A stretch of DNA of 64,000 nucleotides from Siphonodentalium dalli (taxonomy: Eukaryota > Mollusca > Scaphopoda > Gadilida > Siphonodentaliidae), in assembly GCA_032622095.1 (NCBI GenBank), contig CP136061.1:35783797-35847796 (forward strand). The letters are read 5' to 3'. The position numbers and the translations under genes were made by a program. This document shows, piece by piece, positions 10,136 through 22,700 of this stretch. The number at the start of each line of letters is the position of its first letter. Within the stretch, counting starts at the first letter, position 1. A model generated the notes under the pieces. The model had not been told where the DNA came from. It saw only the letters and a list, made by a program, of their open reading frames with translations, and did not search any database.

Positions 10136-13100
10136 GTAATAAATCGTTTCTTAATGTTAGGCTATTAATAAATTTATAATACATGTATGACCATACGCAA
10201 GCGTAATTAACGAACCAAAGCTAAAACAATCACATAGGGGTTTCTGCATGTAACGTTTAAAACAATTCTTGTCAAAATCACTTTATAGATACCCACGAAA
10301 TAAGCAGTGTTCACGCTGGCCCAGACATTCATTTAGCTATTATTTTAGCCAAATGCCACTTTTTTTAGCCACTTTGAATTTACTTTAGCCACTTTTTTGT
10401 GAAAACAATGTGAGATAAATTGAACGTATCCTGCCAAGCGATTCCACGTACAATGAAAGTTTTTATACCATCGCAAATAAAAACAAATTGCGGTGTATTA
10501 ACATATAGCGAAAATATGCAATACGATATCTGAACGCAACCTGAAGTTTTATTATTTCTGAGTTTGTGCATAGTTTTATCTATGCCTATGCGTATCTGGT
10601 GCATATTTGTTCAATTCGCGGGAAAATAGTAAGTATACCCTGGTGACTACGCAATTAGGATAATTTTAATCGCGGCTAGTTGGACAGATCGATCGGTTTT
10701 GTAAAAAGTTGGAATTAATTAATAGGGATCAAACTGCAAATGCAAGAAATTCAGTTTGGAAACTTGACTCGCAACAAAAACCTCCGTCACTTAAAGTGAT
10801 TAAGCATCTTTCCCTTATCCCCACTCAAACGTTGCGTTTATTACAACACAAAGTGTCTGCCATTGACACGGCATGAAATCAACACCAATGTACACCTATT
10901 ACTAATTGCTCCAAGCACATCGGATCGTGTAACATACATGAGGTAGCGACGCTTTTGTTGAACGGATGTCAGCTGCGTGTGATGTTGTTAGACCGATTTA
11001 CAATTTATTTTCGCCAATGGCTAAAATGGCTACCGCCAGTGTGAACACTGCAAATAAGATTCACATGCATAAGGCTTATGTTTGGTGGGGTAATTATAAA
11101 TAGTTATATATGTTGTCGAGAGTGCTTGGATCTGAAACTAACCATTATATTACTTGGCGTGCTGGGGGAGCTCTCCGCATCAGATACTCAGGATGTTCAT
11201 TTCATTCATAACATGTCATCATGCCGATTTCAACGATAGTCGACAAACAACGTCATCGTGTAACTTTCACCATTGACCGAATTCGCGCGGAAATGAATGT
11301 ATCTTCTGCTTTGTTCATAAGTATGTGTTTTCATTCTATTCAAGAAAATAGGATATATATGGATTATCAGATGCATGTAAGTATGCAGACTTATGATAAC
11401 AATCAAATCCATATTAAATATTATCTTATTTCCTTTCGCACGGTATAGTCTCTACAGAACCATGCAGTATTGGTCAACTGCTGTGCATCAGTTGGAAAAT
11501 AAAGCTTTGAGATACACGTAAATCGTGTTGAGTTGTGGTGATTTTAGTTTATTTAAAAAAAATATTAAAACTTCCTAGGGTGCGATGATTTGATCCAGTA
11601 GAGTGCCGGAGTAGACCCGTTAGAAATTCATTTTGGGCCTACGTTCCCTTATAAATAAAAACAAATAAATGATTTTATGATGTTTATATAAATAGGAGAA
11701 TGTTGCACGTCGACTGATTTGGGTTGGCCTCTTGACAGCCGATTACGATCCCACCGATCTACTGTGCGACATTCGCGCTCGCGAAATTCAAACAACAGCG
11801 TCGTATTTGATAATAATTGGTGACGTCAAAAAATCAGATATAGTCTATATACGACCCAAACTGTCCAGCTTTTGTTCATTATCATCAGCCACTGCTTACA
11901 AAAGCGATGGTGGAACTCTGAAGAAAAAACATCCACTCAACATAATGGTAATAAATCGTGTCTTAACGTTAGGCTAACTGTTTCTATTGTCATAGGTCTT
12001 ATCTAGAGAATAATCAATTGTTTGAACTGTTGACATGAAATAATTCATGAGAAGCAAGGATGTGCGAATTCATTATTTCACTTCACATCACCAGTTCAAT
12101 CAAGTGATTATTCTGTTTATTATAATCCACTATAAACTTCTGATTTACCAGAAATCCTAATAATATCACCATGACAATATACATTTCGATAGTGCATATG
12201 AATGCATGACTCGCTAGTTAAAGTGACATTATTCACTAGTGAAATTATCGTTATAATCACTCAAGAAATCAAGTTAATTCACACATAGGAATGTAATTAA
12301 GCGTTATCCATCCCGGTGATGTCAAGTCACAGTCATCTGTGTCTTTCCATGCATATTTAAATTTACTAATCCTCAAATACACAGATCCTCAGCAAAACTT
12401 TATATTATCAAACAGAGATAAACATGGATGCTGAAATTGAATTAATGTTCTCTCTGTGGTGATAACGACCAACTACCATCTTAAACAGGTCACTAATTTA
12501 AGTAATTTTGAGTATTGCTGTATTTGCGCCATGCATACATATTGCGATTGGGTCAGTTGAGAGATTGTCCACTTCACAGAATCCGCCAAAGTTAATTGAA
12601 TAATTATTGATTGTAAACAGTAGTGATCTAAAAATTTGAATTCATATTTATTCATGTATGTCATTATAAGTAATAAACGACCGATTCAGCAAACTTGGCA
12701 TGAACTCATTTAAGTTCATTTATGATGCGGATGTTGAATTTTTCTCGTTGTTAAAATCCCTTGACCACATCTGCAAATGTCAGACACACTAAATCCAGGC
12801 TTGTTACTGCTACATTGACTGTAATGGATGACATTATCCCCTCTCCAAGCAGGGGGGGGGGTGGAATTTCCTGACACGTATGCTGGGGTGGGTGGGTGAG
12901 TGGTCGATGGGACCAACAAACTTTTTCCGCAACTCAAATTTTTTTTCCTGCAAGTCTTTTTGACTGTTTTTGCAATGAGTTTGGCTTAAAACACCTTAGA
13001 ATGTCAATACATATATTAACATAAATGAAAAATTTCATGATGATCAGACAAACAGTATAGTCTGTAGCCCATGATAACGGATTGAATTTTGAAATCCAAG

Positions 13101-16100
13101 ATGGCCACTGGCAGCCATGTTTTTTTGACCGAATGACCCCAAAATGACTCGTTCCTATTTACATGTCAATGTTAACATCCATGACAAATAGTATGCACAG
13201 AAATTCGTATACAGCTGTTTACAGTGCATTTCCCCCCACAAATCTCTGTTTTAGTGTTAAAAGGGGGGTGGGTGTCCAAAAATGGTCGGGGAAAAAACTG
13301 CCGAAAATGGAAACAAATTTGGACGCAGGGGTGGGTGGTTCCCAACAAGGGTCGAAAGGAAAAAATCAGCATACATGCCTGAAAATATTTTCCGACCCCC
13401 CCCCCCCCAGCTACAGTATCATTGTCACTTTGATTACAGGTGTCCAGCAGCCGAGAGGATCTGTTAGCCCATCCCTTGGTTTCCTCACTCCTGCAGTATA
13501 AGTGGAATAAGTTTGGTCAATTCTTCTACTATATTAATCTTCTTATCTACGCGGTCTTCCTGATATTCTTAACTGGGTACATGCTCACCACAGATCCACC
13601 ATTCAACAAGTAAGTATCAATCTAATATTATTAACTATAATTTGCTGTTCTTGTTCAAACGTATTTATTAATCTGATTGCATAGACACCACATAGTGGAA
13701 TTTAGTGACGTATAAGTATTGAGACAATGGGATTGGAGGACTAGTGCTGATATCACTTATTAATTCGTCCCAAGACTTTAAATAGTGTGCCTGACCTTTT
13801 CAGAATTGAGATCCCCAGAGGGTGAATTTAGTGATCTACCACACACATCGTGCTAGCATCACTAAATTCACCATCTGGGACCTCTTTCTGTTTAGTCCTC
13901 ATCTTCTGAGAAGTATCTATAGTCTCAAATTAACATTGTTTTTAGTTACTGTTTCCCTTCTGGGAAGCTTCTATATATCCTAATTTCAAAATATAAAATG
14001 CATAATCGAGGTGACTAAAGGGTGGACATTACCAACTTAAAGGTACTCAATCCGAACAGAGGGTCCCCATCTCAACAGATTCCAACAACAACAATCCGAT
14101 CAGAGGGTCCTATATTACTATTTCTTTGGCTTTGGGGTGTAAAAAATATTTGATTCGAGTCGAGGAACCCATCAAACAAAGCTCAGAGTTATTAGATATT
14201 GATTTTTGAAATTTGTTAATTTCTCGAGATGAGTACTAATAATTGCCGACAATTTCGAAACCTGCTCGAGATGTGTACACCAAAACACTATTCAAACAGA
14301 CAAGGATGGATAACTCTAAAATCAAGTGGTAATAATAATGCAATTTTGACTGCGTTCTGGGCCAGAAAGTATTCCCGATAATGAAAAATAATAGATTTCT
14401 AAATTCGATATCTAACAAATCTGAGCTTTGATGGGTGACTTCCTCGACTCGAATAAAATATTTTTGACCCCCGACGCCATTGAAATATTAATTGAGAGGA
14501 GTTTTATCGGATTGAGTACCTTTAACCCTTTACCCAACAAACCGGCCAAAAAAGGCCAAATAAAGCTGCAACAGCCTAAATTATCTTGGGTCTGTCTCAA
14601 TAAAACCATACAAATATGGATATCCTTGGAACCGGCTCCTTGACCACATTGTTATAGTTACAATTATGCCCTGTGCCAATGCATTCTCTTATATATGCGA
14701 GTCGACCATAGGTCGCCTCGCATATATAAGAGAATGCATTGGCCTAAAAAAATCTTTTTTTAACACTTTTTACCATTTTTTCTTACATTCTTTAACAATT
14801 TTATAATTTTTAATGTGTTAAGCCAATGCATTCTCTTATATATGCGAGGCGACCTATGGTCGACTCGCATATATAAGAGAATGCATTGGCACAGGGCCCT
14901 TTTGTTGGGTAAAGGGTTAAATGCAACTGGGGAACATCAATCTGATGCTAGATCTCCCATAGTAGACCTCGGGACCTCAATCTGCAAATGACATACACTA
15001 TTTCACTATTTCAAGACTTGCTGACCCAAATTTTTTGGGCTCTGTTCGTAGAAACAAACCTATTTTCTTAGGCCTTAATATCTTGTTTAACCCTTTCATG
15101 ACTGGAGCTTTCAGAAATTTGGCAAAAACCCTGTGCCAATGCATTCTCTTATGTATGCGAGTTTCCCATAGGGAGCCTCACATATATAAAAGAATACATT
15201 GGCCTAACAATATTTACCTTGACATTGTAAGCCAGTGTATTCTCTTATATATGCGAGGCTCCCTATGGGAGACTCGCATATATAAGAGAATGCACTGGCA
15301 CAGGATCTTTAATGTTGCACCACCGCAGCTCCCATCATGAAAGGATTAATTAACAACAACTTCTTGCTTATATATAAGGTGCTCTATTGATCTTTCTTAT
15401 TTGATTCATTGAGAATTGTACTACGTATTTTATGTTGCTGCAAAATAATTAGGTCATATGTTTTAAAATATGATGTTTTCTAAGATTTATTGTTTCATAT
15501 ACATACTACTTAAATGGACTCACGGCCTTCGAAGTGGGTTCATGAGAAATAGCATAAATTTTTATTAAAGTTTGTAAAACAACTATCGGCAACATGTACG
15601 TGTTAAAAATAGATTAATGTTTTTCTTATTTGTATTATTAATAACTCTACAATATTGAGCTTTCACATTTCAAAACCATTGTTATGTAAACATAACTGTT
15701 ACAGTGGAATTACTAATAAAAGTCCAGTTAGTCCAATAAGTTACCAAAGCTTAAAAGGGGACTGTGCCCTAAACCTGGAGTCATAAATTCATTTTCATTA
15801 TAATTACGATGTTGTGTGCATCGCTCATAGAGCACATGAGTGTATTTTGCACTAATCCATGGCTCACATTTATTCATTTTTTGTATATATTTTGTTGAGT
15901 TTAAAAAAAGATGGTCCCATGGGCCGGATTTAGTATACAGTGTACCCTTTAATCAAAACTTAATAGTAAACATTTTAAAAGGTTAACACATTAAAAAATA
16001 TTCCGAAGATCATATTCAGACACAAATATTTGAACATTCCCTTCTGCACCAATTAAAAAATTTATAAGCATAACAAAATATTTTGTTAACATGGCTTCAG

Positions 16101-16746
16101 CATAATTAAGTAACTATTAATGAAATCATTTCAGAGCTAACAATACCATTGTAGAATTAACATGCCAAGACTTTAAGGATAAAAATACATCACAGAGTTT
16201 GTTTGGTCAACTCGGGAAGTGGATTATCATTGGACTTAGTGCTTGGAATGTTTTGCGGGAGGTAAAAACAATGATTTTATAACATTGCATGCACACAATT
16301 TGTATAGCCTGAGCGCTTGGGGTGAGTTTAATTGTTACCATAAAATATAGTCATTCTATCATAGTCAAATCTATTGTACATTTTTCCTATGGGGCAAGTG
16401 ACCATTTAATGCCTGGAAATTGCTAAGCCCTTTCATGACAGTGCAGCATTAAAGATACTGTGACAGTGCATTCTCTTATATATGTGAATCTCCAATAGGG
16501 AGCCCCTATATAAGAAAATGCACTTGCCTCAAAGGTCAAGGTAAATATTCTTAGGCAAATGTATTCTTTTATATATGTGAGGCTCCCTATATAGAGAGAC
16601 TCGTATATAAAGAGAACGCACTGGCACATGATTTTTAATGCTGCGCCAGTGGAGCTCCACTTGCTGACAAGGTTACGGTAAATATTGTCATCGTCATCAT
16701 CATCGTCATCATCATCATTGTCGTCGTCCTCCTCATCGCCACCACT

Positions 16747-16780
<34 letters not shown>

Positions 16781-19700
16781 ACATCATCATCATTGCTGTC
16801 ATTGCCTTCATCGTCATGATTGTTTCAACATCATCAGGATGTATATAGTCATTATCTTCGTCATCATCATCATAATCATCGTCGTCATCATCATCATCAT
16901 CGACATCATCAATTGTCGTCGTCCTCATCGCCACCACTATCATCATTAGAGCCTGAAGCCGCCATCGCACGCCGCCGCCGCCAACCATATTGGCCACAAG
17001 CCACCGCCAGCCATATTATCTCTAACGCCAGCCGCATGAAAACATCTCCGCCGCCGGAATTGTAAATTGGCTGAGCCATGTGCATGGGCTTATATGTTAA
17101 GGTCAACTCTACTGCGAATCGCAAATAACTAAACCGCATTGCCAAATATTGGCAAACTCGCATGGACACGGCATGATTGTTACACTATCAGAACACCCGG
17201 GGCCTCTCATTGTGGAATAGACTATTCCAATGCATGCTTTCATATAAATGAGTGGGAGCATCCATTCAGCATTGAAAGGGTTTAAAGTATAAACTGTTTA
17301 TTTCGACACGACTCAGTCTCAGACATCGCTGACATTTGTCAATATATGCACAGAACCTGTAGAAGAGAATAGAAAATAGTTTGAAATATTATATATCATT
17401 ACTATCGGATTCAGCATTCAATGATGCACTCATATATCGCAAGATGCCAGTGATGATAGCCGTCTGGAGTCGACACAAGTCCAAATGTAACTTATACCGA
17501 TTATATAGATGGGGAAACTACATCCCTGCCAGTCCTTTACTGAGTCCTTCGTGTATTTTCGCCATAATGAAAAAGCACAACACCAAAAGATTATGCGTGG
17601 TCTGGAATTCTACGGGTTCACCACAAATGCTTGCTAAAACAAGCGGGTGTCTATAACCGGGGATTAGGAAAATTTCGGAACGAAATACGTTGAATGATAA
17701 CGTCTCAGCCGGCTGAGCCGCCATATTTTGTCAGCCACGAACGTCGCGACTGAGCCGGCTTAGCTAGATAACCAGCCACGAAATTGGTTAAGCCAGTCGT
17801 GAAAACTAGTTTTCGTGGCTTCGGGGTCTAATCATCATCATCATCAACATCATCATCATTGCTGTCATTGCCTTCATCGTCATGATTGTTTCAACATCAT
17901 CAGGATGTATATAGTCATTATCTTCGTCATCATCATCATGATCATCGTCCTCGTCGTCATCATCACCATCGACATCAACGACGTCAACAACATCATAATC
18001 ATCCTCATCATCATCATAGTCAAATTAAATTGCCAGTGTGAAAATAATAGACTTCTCATATAAGCACCTAAAAAATATTTTCGGGGATATCAGATGTGGT
18101 TATCAGAAGGCAATGAAACTTGGGGAAGATCATCGCTTATATGTGATCACCATATCTTATAACTAATTACGTGGGGAGTGGCTACATGCTTGAGTGAACA
18201 CCAACTTTCTAAAAATTCAAAATCACTTGGTTGACTAAGGGGGATCATGTTCACATAAGCTGGACATTTGGACAAAAGTTAATTTGTGGGCTGACCACAC
18301 AAAAACATCATTGAATGATGGCATATTTGACGAATATGGTAACAATTAAACTCATTGGTATGGTAATACGCTAAAATCCCTTCATCGTTTCTTCTAATAG
18401 TTTTATTTTGTAATAATTATAATTATAATATATCATTATAATACTGCATCATATGCAGAGAGCTTATTATGAGATTGTTCTAGCATGGTATAAATTTCAT
18501 GTTGTTTGGTGGTGGTGGTGGATGTGTATTTAATGCTTTATATGTTTTCAGCACATGGTTGGTATATATCATGCCATGAATCTCTACTCTGCTCTCTACA
18601 CCTGTAGAGATCATATTCCAGCTGTTGAAAACCTGGGAACGTTTTGATGTTCTGACAGGGAACCATATAACAAACAAAAAATAATGTAGATAACATACAG
18701 TAATGCCCTAAATAATTGACTCCTTAACCATAGCAGAATTATGGGTAATTTTTCAGGATTTAGACGGAAATATGGCTTGTTGCCATTCATCGGAAAGCTC
18801 TCACTGAGAGCTTTCCGATGAATGGCAACAAGCGATATTTCCGACTAAATCCTAAAAAATTACCCATAATTCTGCTGTGGTTAAGGAGTCGAAACATTTA
18901 GGGCTTGATTGTATTTCTTAGTTATCTAAACAATGATGATAAGCTGCTAGAACGGTGTTCTTTCCTGATCAAGTGACAATACCTTTCTGCTTTGTGGTTT
19001 CAAAATAAGACAAAGTAGACGAATTAGTGTTCCTTTATGTGAAGCTCCGTTGTCTGGCGGTTAGCGTGTCGGACTTGTATTCACTGTAAACACATCGATA
19101 TGGGTTCGCAGCGCGTCGCCGGTCATTGGGTCTCCACATAGCAGTGGCTTGGCCGCTTTGATCGACATGCAATTGTCCGATTGCTCGCTGTTTCAAAACC
19201 CACGCCAAGTTGTGACCCTTGATCAAGGTCGCTCGTATTGTGTCGGCTTCGCATCACTCATGCATTAAAAGAGTACCAGTCAGCTTGTCATACTGATGAG
19301 TATCAGAGCATGTTCTGATCAAACTAGAGCAGCGCCTGCAATAGCTGCAGCCGGTTTATTGGTTGGCTTGTACAAATGACTGGGGTAATATTGTACCAAG
19401 CGTGTTAGAGCAAGTAATTGGTTAATCGCTATATAAAACTGGTCATTATCATTATTATTATACCGGTACCTTGCCAGCTAGACCTATTTTAGTTTTACTG
19501 TTCCAATCCATGTCAAACTGGAAACAAATTTATTCAGCTCTCATTTGTCAGACATCAGTAATTTCGTTGTCATTCAGTAGGTGTTTTTGGAAACCATAAT
19601 AGGTACAGTAATGCTCTAAATAATCGACTCCTTAACCACAGCAGAATTATGGGTAATTTTTCAGGATGTAGTCGGAAATATGGCTTGTTGCCATTCATCG

Positions 19701-22700
19701 GAAAGCTCTCAGTGACATCCATAATTCTGCTGTGGATAAGGAAAGCTCTCACAGAGCTTTCCGATGATTGGCAACAAGCCATATTTCCGACTAAATCCTG
19801 AAAAATTACCCATAATTCTGCTGTGGTTAAGGAGTCAATTATTTATAGAGCATTACTGTAAGTGGGTGTCAGACCAGGTAACACATCTGACAGGGTCAGT
19901 AACAACCACACCTAGCCCTCCGGAATGACAGTAACAAGTCAGAATAGAGGACTGGCTGACGGATCGAGTCACACCCAGCCCTCCGTAATGACAGTAACAA
20001 GTCAGAATAGAGGACTGGCTGACAGATCGAATCACACCTAGCCCTCCGTAATGACAGTAACAAGTCAGAATAGAGGACTGGCTGACAGATCGAATCACAC
20101 CTAGCCCTCCGGAATGACAGTAACAAGTCAGAATAGAGGACTGGCTAATGGACTATGACTTCCCGTTTGTCAACTCAGGTATAGCGAAAGAAATAACGGC
20201 TTAAAATCTATCTATCATATAATTTCCCCACATGGTGAACTGAAGGTACAATGTATGGTTGACATGCAAAAGGGGAGGATGTCCTTAGTCATATTAAAGA
20301 AGAGGCTAAATATAACGACCAAGGTCCCAATTTATCGCAGACAAATTGTTTCTCATTCTTGCATGTCACATCACGTTTCGGCTCGTTACCTGTCTTTCAG
20401 TTTTGTGCGTAATTACTTCTGCTGAATTGGTTGTTATCCTATTGTTTTGGGAATTATTTTTACCTATGTTTGCAAAACTGGAATTTTTTTTATCTAGGTT
20501 CGCTGAAATCACATTTTATTTACCCATGATGGACAAATCTCATTTTGTTGCTGTGACTTCAAATTGTTGTTTGGTTAATGAATTTTGAGAGTATAGTTGC
20601 ATTAAAATTTGATACATGTGGATATTTGTTGATTTATTGCTGTCGACACTGGCCAGCACACATCGTCATTCTTTCGTATAAATTAAATAATGTTGACTCT
20701 TGTTGGCCAAAATATTCTCGTTTATTTATCTGTGATTTGGTCGGGATGAATGGAGGGCTGTTTGTTTACATTTCTGCATTGTTCCGATGTCATGTTTTAC
20801 GAAATGTCACAGCCGATGTTGTTGAATATTTTGACAGTAATTTTTGTACGCCCTTTTGAAAAAAAGGTATTATGTAATCAGTCTGTCCATCTGCCTGTCC
20901 GTCCGTCTGTCTGTCTATCCATCCGTCCATCTGTCTGTTAACATTTTTCGTTTCCAATCAATAACTCCAGTTTGGATTAATTGATCTGAACCAAAGCTGG
21001 TATGTGTATTTCCCAGCCAAAACTATATGCCAAGTTCGAATATAGGTTCTGTCTAATTATTTTTACATGAGTTACGGCCATTTTTCGACTTTGAATTTGA
21101 CTGCATTTTGGCAATGAAATTAGGGGTATATCAGATATTCTTCAAATGTAAGCTCAAAGTATTATTTTATTATGTGGTAGTATAATTCAAGATGGCTAAA
21201 GGGCATATTTTGCCATGCCCTAGCGATGCTCTTGTTTAATTATGATTTCTTCAAATTAATGTAGCAGCTGAGTCATAAAATATCAGTTTGATGTAGTGAA
21301 GTAAGCACGACTTTAAAATCTGGTTCTTTTTTCTTTTTTTCCTGCCATGAAGCATGTTTTCATTTATAATCATTGTAAAACTGATTTCAGAACTGGCCAT
21401 TTTCCATGCAAGGATGCTCTAGCAAATGGCACCACTCAAGGTTTTGTGGCTCTAATTGGGAAATATATCATCATAGTGCTTTCAGCATGGAATTTGCTTC
21501 GGGAGGTACAGTGAGCCTGTGCTGTCAATCACTCCTTGTTGGATGTTATTTTGTTTTATTTTGAGGTGACACTCCACAGTTTCTGCAGGTAGGGGTGTAG
21601 AAATACTAGTAAGAGAGGGAACCAATTCATTGTAAAATAAATTAAATGTGAACTCACAACACCTACACAATATATACAGTAATGGCCTAAATAATCGACT
21701 CTTTAACACAGCAGAATTATGAGTAATTTTTCAGGATTTAGTCAGAAATATGGCTTGTTGCCATTCATCGGAAAATTCTCACAGAGCTTTCCGATGAATG
21801 GCAACCAGCCAATTATTTAGGGCATTACTGTATATATGCCTTGGTTGATCACAGACTTTGCGTTCAGATTTTGATACATAATTATCATTTTAATGGGGCT
21901 ACCAAGAGTTATGTCCCTTTATTTTATGGCAGAAATATGCGATTTTTATTGAAAAATGTCCAAAATAATAAATTTTCAAACACATTGACATGGCCACCAA
22001 ATGTATGTTGGCTGGAAGAACAGCGTTTCATCACATGAATACAATTGTCAAAAAAGTTCCAAACTTTTTGCCATTGGGATTTGAAAACAAAATAAAAATG
22101 TGCAAATGACAATGTGGAATCATTATTTCTCAGAAATCACTATTGCTTGATATGGATGGGGTCAAGGTCACCTGAAATGATATTTTTAAATCTCAAAGAC
22201 AGAAAATGTTTGTACTCTATTCTAAGAAATTTACCCTTAGGCTCTACTGATCATTTGAAACTGTGGAGCGTCATCTGAACCTTCCCGTGTGTCGTCTAGT
22301 CTTTTGAAGCATGTGATTTAAGATATAATTTACCATTGATTTTGAATAGCATAGAAATTCTGCTAAAAGATATTTTTTTATTTTTATTCTTCCCATGTAT
22401 TGTTATCATAGCATGTGTTTTAGTTGTTGTATTCCATATATCTTTTGCATATTTTAAAAATATAATTTTTGCGGAAAAAAAAAATAAACAAAAAATTAAA
22501 AATTCTAAATTCTCAGCAAAAGCAGATTTAGGGATAACATATGAGTTTACTACCAAAAAATAACACACAACAATTTGAAGTATGGTATTATTGTGGCCAA
22601 AGAAGGTGATTTTTATTTTTTGTCAGTGTATTTTAAACGGATAGTGAGTGACATTGACAAATTCCTTATATGGTGATTATATTGTTCAAACAGGAAATTC

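Larger units (their letters stand above)
13771..15022. mobile_element. Family P element split by nested family E and family A elements
   Basis: The left part (caagactttaaatagtgtgc, 13771-14036) breaks at ggacattaccaac. The right part resumes at 14921 with atgcaactggggaacatcaa, which follows 'accaac' in uninterrupted copies. It ends cactatttcaagacttg. Confidence 0.8.

Noticed and set aside
11869-11947. AG at 11867-11868 as acceptor of exon A'
   Set aside because: It would enter in a phase different from exon A; upstream AGs at 11837 and 11843 keep the phase.
16635-16997. 120-codon minus-strand frame rich in methionine and aspartate
   Set aside because: It is the ATC/GAT microsatellite read in one frame; no non-repetitive protein sequence.
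19853-20126. Repetitive minus-strand frames (SQSSILTCYCH units)
   Set aside because: By-product of the ~61-bp tandem repeat.
20346-20941. Overlapping frames with hydrophobic stretches
   Set aside because: No splice borders or family motif; part of the region recurs diverged at 33948-34080 as a non-coding repeat.
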